From Polytrichum commune (lineage: Eukaryota > Streptophyta > Polytrichopsida > Polytrichales > Polytrichaceae), in contig OX485803.1 of the NCBI GenBank assembly GCA_950295325.1, positions 26,910,001 to 26,974,000 on the forward strand: a DNA stretch of 64,000 bases, read 5' to 3'. The stretch's first letter is position 1, and the number at the start of each line of letters is the position of its first letter. A program made the translations under genes and the position numbers. The notes beneath the pieces are model-generated. The model saw only the letters and a program-made list of their open reading frames with translations. It searched no databases and was not told where the DNA came from. Below are positions 1-11,999 of this stretch, piece by piece.

Positions 1-428
1 TCTTAAATTGTTGCTTTTAGACCTAGCGACATACATAAATTCTTGCTTTAATAGACTAAGGGATAATTATATGCTCCACCATTTCATGAAAAGTACATAA
101 GGAAACGTAAAGTACTCTACAAATTACATGTGGTGGCATGTGCATGTTTATTATCACTCCAACTCGTTGAAGTCTACACTAAACATTCCTAATTGTGAGG
201 GTGACCATTTGGGAGATACACATTGTTATAATTTTAAATTAACATGATTTTTTTTACAAGTAAGTTCTAGGATATTCCTTGAAAGTTATTTGGGTAAGAA
301 ATAATAATATTAGTATGACGTTGTAGCAATGCATATCTCCAATTGGTAATACACACTAATATGACTATTATTATACTCAAAGACTCCTTAAACATGTATT
401 CTATGATGTTCAAACTACGTACCTAGTG
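1..428. other. intergenic, AT-rich, no gene seen
   Basis: No ORF of note and no recognisable repeat ends. The similarity to the second duplicated segment starts only at about 429. Confidence 0.5.
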
Positions 429-2087
429 TGTAACTTGTGTTGATAAGGAAAAATGTACGTTTAATGTACATGTTGCATATATATTAGTGGAAAGTTGTAG
501 CATTGCATCATTCCAAATACATTGGTGCCACCTACTAGTGTGGGTTACCATTTGGACTTACACATTCCTAGAACTTCATCGGAAGAGTTTCAAATATAGA
601 TAGCTAAGATGTACATAAAGGAATATGATATAACTTGGTAGAATATGATATTCTAAAGGATTTTTTTTATAGCAACATGGGGCCTTCATATGTAATCCTC
701 ACTAGTAGGTGATCCCAAGTGTAGAAAATGACGCTAGATACATAACAAATATTGTAGTGTAAATAAATTATTTGCCATAAACTTTTGGCAACTTTGTTAC
801 TCTTTGCTATCCAAAGATGGAGTGAGCGAGTTAATATTGAAATGGCTCTTGTAGTGACATAGATTTTCCATTGTGTGGATATGTGTGAGACGAGTGTCAT
901 GAGTGTAGGACAAGCGAATGCATGAAGTGTTGCAAGGCCACAAGTGTGGCTAGAGGTCTTGTGTTCAAGCCTCGTTGGTTACTTGATGAAAATCAAGTGT
1001 GTGAATGTGCTCAACTAGTCAAGTAGCTACTTGGATTGATCACTAGTTCTAGATTTATCTCTATTTGTAACATACTTACTTTTACTCAGCTTTTATTGGC
1101 ACACTTACCGCCCACAACCAAGTCACCATCACGTGATGAATCACATTAAGTAAAATTTTAATGGATGATTTTACTATTGTAATTCATTGATGTACGTGAG
1201 TGTAAGAATTTGGTTCTACTTACAATGGCTTAGGGAAAAACAACTACTCACATATGTTGAGGCCCCCTAATTATAAATAAACTTTTCATAAAGTTGAGCA
1301 CATTTTTATGTAGGGCCCCACCATGTATCTAAGCATTAAACCAATGCCCCATTGTTGATTGAATATAATGTTCCCTATTTCAACTTGCAAAGGTTGTTTT
1401 AAGAGGGTCCACTTTCCCCTATGGCTAGTGTTTTTATCAACACAAGTACAGTTGATAAAACCCCCACCTTCCTAGTAGTGAGCCTAAACATTTGTTTTTT
1501 AAACATGTACAACATACTAGTCCGATTCGTTGTAGCCTTTGTGATTTCATGGTGTACACCATGCTGATGATCTCTCTTGAGGATCCTTTGACCTTCAGTT
1601 GCATAATCAAATAGTGGCTAGTCAAAAAGTGTAGTATTTTATAATGTGCCCATTCAGTTGGCAGCGGTAAGAGCTAGCAAACTTAGGCTAGCTTATGATT
1701 TCTTATTTAAGGTTGGTATGACATATATGGTCTGGACTATACCTTCATTTCATCCCAGCCATATTGCTTCAATGCCCACATTATCTCTTTGCATCCCAAG
1801 AACCAACCGCACCTTAGGGGTATGGACTACGTAACCCCATCAAACCTAGCCAGATTGACGACCTAGATTGAGGGAGGAGGGAGAGGGTAATGCTATGCTA
1901 TGGGGAAGTCGTCTTGTCCCCACTTTCGGAACACCAACTCAAGCTCCAAATTGTTATGAAAGTTATAATCAGTAATTGCTTTAATTAGGAACCTGAAGTA
2001 TAAGGTGTTACACGTCTGACTTGAAGTTTCTGGCATGCTTGCCCATGCATCTATCAGAGTACTACTGCACTCTGGTTCCTCGTTTTC

Positions 2088-3710
2088 ATGATGAATCTCG
2101 GCTGGGTTATGTCGACGCGGAACACGACCATCCTGGTCAACCAGTTCGACAACACCGTTGGGTTCAGAGGCGTCTGGAATGACACTCTGCAGCGATCTAT
2201 CAACCACTGCTCCGAATTCCACATGGCCAATGCATCCGAATATTTCTTCTACTGGCCCGAAGACAATCCCGACTTCCACTTCTGTTGCGAGTTTGTTACC
2301 CCAAACCTAGTGAACACGACGGATTATCTGAAGAACTATCAGAATCTATCCGACTACAGATACACCGCATACGGCAACAGCCTCGGCTATGGAACGTATT
2401 TTGACCTTGGCTTAATCAACCAAAGTTTCCCGTTCTGGAGACACAAGGGATTGTATCAGAAGTATCAAAATACACCAATATTTGGGACAGAGTGCGAGTA
2501 CCAGGCCGTCATCACCTTGTTCCAGTACAGATTCCAAAACATGGTGATGTTGAGATACGGCCTGTTGGAAACGGCCCTCCCGGCAATAGCGTTGTTGGAG
2601 CTTTGTGTGTTTCTAATCATTTTGGGGGAACTGTTGTACATGAAAAACCATCGTTATCCTAGCAACAAGCACTTCACGAAAGCAGATAAACCGTGGAGGC
2701 AAGAAGCTTGGATCATCTTCAAATTGTGGTTTGATGGAACCTGCAAAATTATGCTCATGGACTAGCTTCACATTTGCCTGCTGTCATTTGTGGGCAACGG
2801 TCTCCTGGATGCAGTTGGAAGGGCCGACCCTTTCCTCTGGACTTCCAAACTGTTTTACAACTACACCTCCGTGTACTTGGGCTTGCTCATCGTTCTATGT
2901 ATTTCTTCAGCTCTGCAGCAGGTCGCTCAGTGGATAGCCGTGGACAAAAAGGAAACTTGGGGATTCGAGGAACATCCGGATGACGAGGAAAAAGGACATG
3001 CCGATGTAGCAAATATAGAATTCCAGGTTGCTCAAAGTCAGCTTGTCAAGAGTGAGGAGAAGAATGACCCCATGAAGGAACTGAAGGAGCTTCTCCAGTT
3101 AAATCCTGATTGGAAATGGCAACCGATTGCTGCGCAATCAGCCATCTTGTTCTGTCTGTGGGGATATCTCACGTACATCGTCACAGAGAATACGGCCGGC
3201 ACGGTCTTGGGGTTCGTGGTGCAGGCGGCGTCTCCGTGGAGTGGCCTCTATGCTCTCCGAGTCACCTTCATCACAGTGCCTTTCATCATCTCAAAATCAA
3301 ATAATGCGAAAACGTTGCATCAGGTAGGCAAGAAGGTTATAAAGAAATTTTGGTCTTCAAGGCTAGGCAAGAAGATCAAGCCAACAAAGAAAGATGTAGA
3401 TGATGAGACGAGGAAATCAGGCTTCAAACTGGAACAAGGCCCATTGCCTCCAAAGAAAGACGTAGTTGTTGAGACGGCAAGGCCGAGCTTGAAACCAGAA
3501 GAAGGCTCATTGCCTCCAAAGAACGACGTAGTTGTTGAGACGGCAAGGCCGAGCTTGAAACCAGAAGAAGGCTTATTGCCTCCAAAGAACGACGTAGTTG
3601 TTGAGACAGAAAGGCCGAGCTTGAAACCGCAGCATGGCCCAGTGCCTCCAAAGAACGATGTAGTTGTTGAAACGGAAAAGTCCAACTTGAAACCCGACGG
3701 AGGCCCATAA
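2088..3710 (+). pseudogene. unknown multi-pass membrane protein, copy 1, single nonsense codon
   Basis: The reading frame is collinear with the intact gene at 16305-17873 but is stopped by TAG at 2763-2765, where copy 2 has TGG (Trp225). After that codon the frame stays open to the normal stop at 3708-3710, so one G-to-A change explains the break. Other differences from copy 2 are small in-frame indels: one residue near position 18, two near 190, five near 320, plus one extra 22-residue C-terminal repeat (five units against four). The truncated product (225 aa) would keep the N-terminal domain and the first membrane segment only. Because nothing else is broken, inactivation is probably recent; readthrough or a sequencing error are alternatives. 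No family was recognised. Confidence 0.8.
3378..3707 (+). repeat. coding minisatellite, 5 x 66 bp
   Basis: Five in-frame 66-bp units encode 22-residue Pro/Lys/Glu-rich repeats with core PPKNDVVVETxRPSLKPE. The first unit (3378-3443) is degenerate (TKKDVDDETRKSGFK); units 2-5 (3444-3707) are close to one another. The stop codon follows directly. Copy 2 of the gene has only four units. Confidence 0.9.
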
Positions 3711-4200
3711 GGTAGATGGAGATAGCGTTAAGTGTGTTTACTATTATTAGCTTACATATGTATAAATTCCCTCTAGCAATTGAGAGGGGGGTTCTATCAT
3801 GCCAAAACATGTGGCTTCTAGGTGAAAGTTACAAGGGTTCAAAAGTTATTGGGGTTGTTACTACATGAGCACATTGACATGAACATGAGCATGTCAGAGA
3901 GCACAGAAAAAAGATTCATAAGTCTTAGACACATGGATATAGGGGGGTACAGGATGATGAGGATGGTTGTCCTCCAAATGTTTTTTGCATGTGAGGTTGT
4001 ACATGACCATGGTTGGAATAGGATTCGTAAGATAACCATTACAATTGCTCTAGGTTTGCAAATAGACTTGGAATTCTTGGCATTTATTCTTGGCATTCAA
4101 TATCATGTTACCGTTGAATTTTAGTAAGGTTTAATTTCTTATGAATGCTAACCTAACAGTTTGCAACTTTTGGGTCATATATACTCCAGTAACGTTTTGG

Positions 4201-5167
4201 AAAAAGAGCAGGATGGGAAGAAGAAATCAAGTAGGGCATTCACATCAATGCATTTAATCCCTTCTACATCTTGGGAGGAGTTAAAGAAGTTCTTCTGTCA
4301 CGTTCATAATCACATTCTTGACATTGGTGCTACTTTATTTATTTCATGTTTGCATAACCAACATTATCCACCAAATTGGAATTTTCATGTTGTGTAGGAT
4401 AAACCTATTTGGATTGGAGGACATGCTTCACAGTTTGGAGTTGACTTGGAAGATTTTGACGTACTAGAGGGTCTTCTAGTGTTGCACACCTCTCCATGAG
4501 GAGTGCCCGCAACATCATGAGCACAAGGGACCCCACACTGACACCCCAGACTTGTGGCGCCATAGCTGAGAAGGCCCAAGTGGTCCTACTGTGGGTGAGG
4601 GCCCCGGGCGTTGAAAATGCCTCCCATCCACAAAGACTGGGAGTCACAAGGGCAAAGCCATCAACATTGAATAGCTTATGGTGCCTGAATTCTAGAATGC
4701 TCAAGAACTCCCCAATCGGATGTGTGAGGTAGGACATATGGTAATTTGAGTGGGGCTCTACCTAAGGACATCGTCCTAGGACAACAATGACCTAGGAGTG
4801 GCGCCCAAGACTATCGAGGTTAAAACAACCATAACTCCCTCAATACTTGCCCAAATGATGCAAGTAAGGAGTGTATCGGCATCTATGCAAAGAGCAAATG
4901 TCGATGGAGTGGTTGCTTGAACAAATCAAAGATCACAGAACAATCTTGCCCTTGAAACCATGCTTACCTTGTCATATTTAATGAGATTTTGTTCTTTATT
5001 TTCAATAGTTGCCTCTACCATGTAAGAGCAAGCCGACTCACCATGCATCTGCATCTACATTTGCAATTTTTAATCGAGAATGCAAATGCAAATGTAGTAT
5101 AATGAGGTTAGCCATGCCTGCAAACGCCATCCGGTTTGCAAATGAAGCAAACCTCCATTGCATATGT
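4201..5167. repeat. intergenic with dispersed repeat R2 (about 4475-4950)
   Basis: The stretch from about 4475 to 4950 is clearly similar to about 26150-26610: shared CACCTCTC(C/T)ATGAGGA, CTTGTGGCGCCAT, GGGAGTCACAAGGG, GGAGTGGCGCCCA and AACAACCATAACT in the same order and spacing. No coding capacity was recognised in either copy. The element type is unknown; it could be part of an LTR or leader of a retroelement. The rest of the interval has no gene. Confidence 0.6.
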
Positions 5168-5873
5168 GAGGGGCGGTTTACACCATAGACCATGAACTCG
5201 TCCCACGGAAGATGCCTTATTCCGCGGTACGAGTTCGTGGTCTACATTTCATGGTCCGAGTTCTTAAAAAATTGATTCACAAAGCCGTTGGGCCCCTCAC
5301 TAGGTGTAAACCGAATGTGGACCAAGAGGAATGACCATGCGGCAAGAAGTGGATGTGCTAATTTTTTTTTAATATAAGCCCAAAAAGGGCAGTTTTGGGA
5401 AAAAAAATGAAGTTTGACCATTATGTTCACTTCAATTTGCCTTCACTTGCCTACACATGCCTTCACTTATCTTGTCACTTAGTTGTTCCTTCTTTTCGCC
5501 TTAAAGTTTGATCATTCTCTTGTAATCTCTTGGGCTTCAACTATCTTCACTTCTTGTTAAATATGTCGAAGATGTGGCTTGCAAATCTTCTCACAACAAT
5601 TTTTACAAAAAAAATGAGCGATTCAATTTGTACATGTGACATGTAATTTACATGTGACATGTACCTTGTGTTGTCACTACACTAAATAAGATATTTAGTG
5701 TTTGATTATATCTAATGTTGTTACCACCCAACCTTGCTCAACACTAAATTTCAATTCTTTGATTATTAATGTTAGAAGATTTCCCATTGCGCTTCTTTTG
5801 ACCACCCTGATCTACTGTCACTAAACGACTACGTTTTTTTCTTTTTTCTTTTTCAATTGTAGGTTTTAAACAT

Positions 5874-5945
5874 TTTGGGGCGTGTAATATACCGTTGGAA
5901 AGGTATTTTCAAGACCTTTCCAGCGGTATATTACACGCCCCCAAA
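5874..5945. repeat. long hairpin in the middle of the 1.23-kb element
   Basis: Arms of 31-32 bp (5874-5904 and 5914-5945) pair with one bulge and one mismatch around a 9-base loop. The core of each arm is GGCGTGTAATATACCG. It sits close to the midpoint of the surrounding hAT-ended element. If transcribed it would form a near-perfect stem. Confidence 0.85.
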
Positions 5946-6307
5946 TTCCAAACATTGCAGCTGGTAGACCAAAAAAACAAATCTGCACTTGAATTCTTGA
6001 GTTCTAGATGTCCCACGTTGTTTGATGAAACACGTGTAAGCCGGTTTAAGGGGTAGGGCAAGGTAGTCGGTATGTCTCATGGGCTATAATATAATTAAGG
6101 CACAGAATAGGCAGATTCATTAAAACATTCTTGAAATGGCATTTCTCTGACATGGGCCCTTGCCTTTTCCTACCAGACCACCTCTCTTGCCTCTCTCATC
6201 ACAAAACCCATTGGACCATGTCAGTGTATTTATTAGGCCTTAAAATTTATATTTTGGGGACCTCAACCTCCATGGTCCCTCTGCCATTTTTTCCTTAGTG
6301 TAAACCG

Positions 6308-6327
6308 AAGTTGTCCCGGGACAACTT
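6308..6327. repeat. perfect 20-bp palindrome near the right end of the 1.23-kb element
   Basis: AAGTTGTCCCGGGACAACTT is exactly self-complementary. It directly follows an internal GTGTAAACCG motif near the right end of the hAT-ended element and may be a protein-binding site of that element. Function unknown. Confidence 0.7.
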
Positions 6328-6439
6328 TAAGAGCCAATCAGCTGCCTTGCAGAGCCCTGGTCCAACTTCATGGTCCATAGTGTAAACCGCCCCTGAGAGA
6401 TATGCAAGGAGAGTTATATATAATAAGACAACAACCTCT

Positions 6440-6930
6440 TAAACCTCTGGCGTACTTCTTTTCACTAGTTACAACTACATAGTTATAGATGAAGCGCTTG
6501 AGTTTGAGAAATATCTGGTTCAGGTTTAAGGGGTTCAGAAAATTACCCATCATAGATAAACCAGTTGAATTTTAGAAATAACAGGTTGAAGATCAAGATT
6601 TCAGCCTAGTGTTTTTAAGCCAACTGGTTACAGTTGATCTTTTGGATTTCTTCATTAATTTAAGGCATATTCCATGAATTCCTCTAAAATGATGGGTAAT
6701 TCTCCTGAACCCCGAAACCTCAACCGGTTATTGCTTAACCCCAACCGGTTCATCTGCGATGGGTAATTTTCTTGAACTCTCAAAACTCAACCAATTATTT
6801 CTCAAACTCAAGCGGTTCATCTGTGATGGGTAATGTTCCTGAACCTCTAAACGTCAACCGGTCCATTTGTGATGGGTAATTTTCCTCAAGTCTTGAACTT
6901 CAACCAGTTTTTCTCAAACTCAATTATTTT
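6440..6930. repeat. short tandem and inverted repeats with GATGGGTAATTTTCCTGAA core
   Basis: From about 6690 to 6930 four tandem units start with GATGGGTAAT(T/G)(C/T)TC and end near CAACCGGTTCATCTG; spacing is about 45-70 bp. From about 6470 to 6600 the same motif occurs in reverse (AAATTACCCATCATAGATAA). A further reversed copy lies at about 8245-8380. No coding sequence was recognised. These may be subterminal repeats of a DNA element whose outer ends I could not place. Confidence 0.6.
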
Positions 6931-8845
6931 ATTAAATTATATTTGGTTGCAATGCATGATTAGTGGCAATTTTTCATGGGTTTGCATTTGCATCTTGAAT
7001 GGAGGTCACTTTTCGTTCTTGGATGTAGACTCATGAACGATTGGGCTTGCTCAAAGTGTTTCTAAACATCCTTCATGGAGATGGGTTCCACCAACTCTAA
7101 CACATGCCCTCCCTCATTAGTTCACTACATTGGGAACTTTGAAATCCCTACTAGGATGTTGAATTTGTTCCCTAGAGCTCAACAAAAGGGCACCCCCTTG
7201 GTAATAGGGGTAGTTGAATACAAGTTTTACACACATAGTCATTCGACTAACAATTGTGACACATGCACCATATAAGATAAACAATCCTTATTCAATTACT
7301 ATTCCTAATTGGGCACCTATATTTTAGTGGGATGTCATTAGGTGGCTCCAAGAACGGATAATAAAAAGGCATGTGTTCTAAAGAAACTGAATTGCATGAT
7401 CACAACATGATGACCATTCTAAGCTCACTAATCAACACAACTGGGAACCTCTATATGATAATTCAATGAGGATGAGAATCTTCACTTTGATATGAACAAA
7501 ATATAAGATATTCATCTGAACTCCAAAAATAATGAGGAAAGTGACTACGTTTTTTATTTGAATTTACTAACCATCTCGTACTAATTACGTGTCTCATATC
7601 CTACGAGATCGTGCTAATTGCGTGTTTCGTATCCCACAAGAAGTGGACTAGTTGGAAAAAGTAACCATTGAAGACCCATCTACCTTGCTCTCTGACAAAC
7701 TCCACAGTAAGAAATGTGACACCAGAAAGTCAAATCTGAATACCAACGGCCAAGCTATTTGCAGTGATGGGAATCAGTTGAGCGCCGATATTGAATTTTC
7801 AACCACATTGGGGCCATGTTCTATGAGAGCTGCTTTTAATGATTGAATGATTGAATACTTGAGAAATTGGACAGCTAAGGATGCATGAAGAGGTCTGTAA
7901 TTAAATTTACGTATTTCAAACATTCATTCATAGTACGAACCATACATGTATCATTACAGAGGTTTTGTTCTATTTCATCAAGTGGGTAAGTTGGAAAACA
8001 CCTTTAGAATAACTGTCAGAGACGTCTTCAATGTTAATTCATCCTTGAATATTTGGAGATAGTTCTAAGATGTTCTGGAATGTCTGAAAGGGAATAGAAC
8101 CTTGACATGTTTGGGTCACACCTAAATTACTGAAATGTTTTAGGCTTTAAAATGTGCATGTCACTCTTTACTGTCTCATGAAATGTTGTAGAGAACTTGG
8201 AGCAATCTTGACACCTATCTTATCCAGGGGTAAAATGTAAGTGGATCCAGAAACCGACCGGTAGTCACAGATGAACTGGTTGAAGTTCAGGACTTCAGGA
8301 AAATTACAGATCATTTTAGGAATTTAGAGAATATACCTCAAATCAATAAAGAAAACCGAAAGATGTCAACATATATATTGTAACCGGTTGGACTTGGATT
8401 ACTACTTATGTCCAAAAATCTCCTCAGACGTTGCTGGAAATTGGAATTTGCATGTATTTTTGACCAAAAAAATTGCAACTTTTTAACATTTAGTATTTAA
8501 TTTTTTGCAAAATAAATAAATAAAATGCACATTAATTGACACACACAATTTAGAATTTGATATGTAGTATGACTCATGAAGAAAAAACCCACACGCCAAT
8601 CAACACATTAGAAATTGGAATGACACGTACTACTAGACATGTGACATTGAGGTGATGTTTTAGAAGAAAATATAGATGTCAATTGATATTCTTTTTAGTT
8701 TTTGAAGACATCACGTGACACTTTGGATTTGAAGTTAATCGTCAAATAAAATTTGCCAAACATATACATTGATTGGAATGCCTCATACCTACTCACGATA
8801 TTCCCTCTAGGCTTCACAAGTTCACAACTTGTCCACGGGGGATGT
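6931..8845. other. intergenic, no gene recognised
   Basis: AT-rich with only short ORFs. The ORF at 7652-7846 (64 aa, TTG as first codon) has no recognisable domain. The stretch 8245-8380 is an inverted copy of the repeat at about 6630-6740. Nothing else is supportable. Confidence 0.4.
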
Positions 8846-9797
8846 TAAACACCCCCCCCCCCCCAATGAACTTTTTTGGGGAGGTAGATTCGGGCAAGGG
8901 CAGCTACCCAGAGAGAAATCCAAATTTTCCCGATCCGACCAAAAACTTTTGTCCGCCTGCCCAACTTCGAAAAAACCATTGCCTTTGCATTCTTGAAGGC
9001 CACTTATCCACAAATGACATATTCAGTGCACTTCACCTTCAAGGTCCAAAATCCAATATATATGTTCACTTCCATGGAGTAAATAAGCAATTGACAAGGA
9101 GTTCATTATCAAAGTGAAACCGTCAATAAAGCATGTAATTAACTTGGAAGACAAAATTATTACAAAACCCTCACTACACCAAATATGATATTTAGTGTGA
9201 CTCAATATTTGGATTTACACGGTGCTATATCTTTTTACTTTTGAAATATATTTTTACCAAGTAAAGTTTTTAATGTTCTATGATGTCCAAACTACGATTA
9301 GGCTTGATTAATTTGGTAATGCATATGAATACTTCGTGAAAGTACGAGGTATTAACTAGACTATAATACTTAACATACTAAAAATAAAACATTAAAATAT
9401 AGTACCATTTTAAGCATGACAAAGACCCTTTCAATAGCAAGTCACAAAAATTATAACCTCATTGCTAGTGAGGGTTTTGTAATATTTTTGACTCCCAAGT
9501 TAATTACATGCTTTAATGATGGTTTCACTTTGATAATAAACTCCCAGTCAATTGCTTATTTACTTGATGAAAGTGAACATATAAGTTGGATTTTGGACCT
9601 TGAAAATGAAGTGCACTCAATAGGAGATTTGTGAATAAGTGACCTTCAAAAATACAAGGACAATGGTCTTTTCAAAGTCGGACGGATGGACATAAGTTTT
9701 CGGTTGGGTCTAGAAAATATGAATTTCTCTCTGGACAGCTGCCCCTTCCCAAATCTACCTCCCCAAAAAAGTTCGTGGGGGGGGGGGGGGGGTGTTT
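8846..9797. mobile_element. foldback or long-TIR element, 331-bp arms
   Basis: The left arm 8846-9176 and right arm 9466-9797 are inverted copies of one another around a 289-bp spacer. Both arms start with AAACACC followed by a homopolymer (13 C at 8852-8864; 16 G at 9777-9792). The arms are diverged but align end to end; even their spurious translations are similar. There is no transposase. The long arms suggest a Mutator-like or foldback element, but no target-site duplication was found. A hAT-like element has inserted exactly at its right edge (9797). Confidence 0.75.
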
Positions 9798-9804
9798 ACT
9801 GAAC

Positions 9805-10464
9805 CTATGTTCGGGGAAAACCGACAGCTAGTTCGTTATCAGCCGATGGATTTTCCCTCATGGCCGGTCCAAATTTCCAACCATCGGATGGCAATCCGAT
9901 TGTAATTTTAAATCTCCGGCAATTAGCCGATGGACCAAAAAATGTCCCGGAAATGTAGCCGATTCTTCTTGTGAGTTACTGGATTTCAGCCGGAAGCATC
10001 CAGAGCGCTATTTGTATGGGGCATCTGATGATGCACTTGAGGAAGTACCCTAAACCTTAAACTTTTTGAATTATGCAACCTTTCCATGACCAAATCCAAT
10101 TGCTTCTATGAAGAATTGGGGGACCCTTGGCCTTCAAGCGGTGAAGGCATTGCTAGGTTCAATTCTTGCCAAGGATATTAACTCTTCAAATTTAAAGTTT
10201 TGAACATGCCTTTCTTTTCACTTATTCAAGATTTTGTACTAAGAAATGATTTCTAATAACTTTTCATACATTTTTTAAACAATTAGTGCCGATATGAATT
10301 CCATTTAATCGGATATTGGCCAATGAAAATATGAAAATATAGGCAATTGGCCGATTGAATTTACAAAAGACCGGCTCTTGCCGATGTAAATTGGAAAAAA
10401 TCCGACCCTTTGTAGCAACTACCGGCAATTAGCCACTAAGGCTTCAAAAACTTCCCGAACTCTG
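9805..10464. mobile_element. non-autonomous hAT-like element, copy A (660 bp)
   Basis: The element starts CTATGTTCGGGG and ends CCCGAACTCTG, so the reversed end is CAGAGTTCGGG. It is flanked by a perfect 8-bp duplication TACTGAAC at 9797-9804 and 10465-10472. An 8-bp duplication is the hAT signature. A second copy at 12463-13121 has the same ends and a different 8-bp duplication, which fixes the boundaries independently. The interior is rich in CCGGCAATTAGCC(G/A) motifs and has no transposase ORF, so it is a MITE-type element that would need a transposase from elsewhere. Confidence 0.9.
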
Positions 10465-10472
10465 TACTGAAC

Positions 10473-11999
10473 AGTGCTCCCTTTCTATAAATATTGGGTT
10501 GACTCCTACTGAGATGGGTGAAGTCATAAGGTGAGTTGTAGAACCATAAGATACTCAAACATTGTTTGCTCTTTCCAGACAATTACTATTCCTCCCACTG
10601 TCTGTCACCTTTGAAAATGGGGAGAGAGGGAATCAGCATTCACGACCTTACCACTCATTCATACAGCATACAAGTCCTGAAATAGTATGAAATCTGACTG
10701 TTTTATAAAAATAAATTATAATAAAAATATTGCGCATCACAAAGTTACTGCACAACATTTACTCAAAAGTAGCCTTCTACAATAGCTCCATCATTCACAT
10801 ATTTTGAATTGATCATGAATAGTATTGAATTATGTATTTTAAATAAGTTGTCATGAGTTGTCCTCAGGGGCCCGTTGCACATTTTGCCCAGCCTATCTTC
10901 AAATGCCGTCATGAAAAAATTCCCTACAATCCTGGCCAACATTAGCCATACTTGCCATGTGGGATTCCATATAGATTTTTCATCCACCAAAAATGTTATG
11001 GAATGTAGTCCAATATTGTCCTCATGCAAACCTAAAGTAGGGGTTCATGACACTCTCAACCAATGAAAAATCAAGGCTTCTCAAGAGCCATGGCCTAATG
11101 GCTTTTGTGCAAACATGCCCTTAGCCTACTCAAGGTCATTTGAGATGAGTCGGCAACAAACATATAGGGGGCGAAGTTTCTATGTTGGATGGATGAGAGG
11201 TACACTCAAATACAATAATTCCCTCTCTGTGTGGAAATAGTGTGCACATGCAAGTTACACCAACAAACGGTGCAATCATAGCCAACTTAGTGCATTTCCA
11301 TTGTGAAGTGGAAATGGAATGCTTACTTCATCACTCGGTGGGTAGATTCTTCACATCACATATGAACTAATGTGAGTGTAATAAGGGGTATTATTTGAGG
11401 CATTATTCATTATCATACAACATAATTTAATATAATATTTGTGATGTGCAAATAAGAGAGATTGAGGAGCATATAAAATCATCACAAATGCATTCAACTA
11501 GATGTGGGAAGTTGTCATATCATAATTAGATACAATACAATGCACCAATTTCACTTCATAATTTCAATAAAATGAAACCCCTTATTTGTGACACCGATAG
11601 ATTTGTGTTTATTTCATCTCAAGCAGGACTTCAAGATGAATTCTTGGTCTTTGATGCTAATTTTGGGCCCAAATAGTCTTTAAAAAACATAGCTTGTAAC
11701 ATATTTGATTGTGGTTTCACATTGGGTAATGTTGGTGGGGTCCGACTCAAAGAGGTGGGTGTCTAGCTTTGGCCCCCATGGAGGACTTGGGGTTCGTGAA
11801 GTCTATATAAACTCATCCATCATGGATGAAGGGACCCTAATAAAAAAAATTCCCCTACAAGGTTGAGTGCTGTAATTTTTAACTAGAGTTCACTAGACTA
11901 ATTCAGGGTCTCTGATGTTATTTCCAGACGTCAACTAATGCAAAAATAATCATTTAAGTAGTTTTAAGTCATTGTGGTAATGTTTCTAAACAAATTTAC
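10473..11999. other. intergenic, no gene recognised
   Basis: Only short ORFs without recognisable features. The first bases (10473 on) continue the sequence that flanked the empty site of hAT-like copy A. Confidence 0.4.

Larger units (their letters stand above)
429..4200 (+). repeat. segmental duplication, copy 1 (3.77 kb)
   Basis: This segment is repeated in direct orientation at 14674-18365. Similarity begins at the shared TGTAACTTGTGTTGATAAGG and ends at the shared TATACTCCAGTNACGTTTTGG; the flanks then diverge on both sides. The duplication includes about 1.6 kb upstream of the membrane-protein gene, the gene itself and about 0.5 kb downstream. Small indels and scattered substitutions separate the copies, so it is neither very recent nor ancient. 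I saw no terminal inverted repeats or target-site duplication, so it looks like duplicated genomic DNA rather than a transposon. Confidence 0.9.
5168..6395. mobile_element. non-autonomous element with hAT-type terminal inverted repeats, 1.23 kb
   Basis: The left end reads GAGGGGCGGTTTACACCATA and the right end, reversed, CAGGGGCGGTTTACACTATG, continuing into a shared GACCATGAA. This gives inverted ends of about 29 bp with few mismatches. CAGGGGCGG is a terminus typical of plant hAT transposons. Internal copies of GTGTAAACCGAA lie near both ends (about 5311 and 6299), like subterminal transposase sites. There is no transposase ORF. I could not find a matching 8-bp target-site duplication (left flank GCATATGT, right flank AGAGATAT), so one end may have been replaced or mutated. 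Confidence 0.6.

Noticed and set aside
910-1000. tRNA-like B-box (GTTCAAGCCTC) in duplicated segment copy 1, also in copy 2 near 15210
   Set aside because: No A-box at a suitable distance and no paired stem; its second occurrence is explained by the segmental duplication.
3320-3810. Minus-strand ORFs of 121 and 128 codons over the 3' end of the membrane-protein gene
   Set aside because: They are antisense shadows of the 66-bp repeat array; their own repeats simply mirror the coding repeats.
10085-10150. A-box/B-box-like sequence inside hAT-like element A
   Set aside because: Spacing is too short and there is no stem; the element is better defined by its ends and 8-bp duplications.
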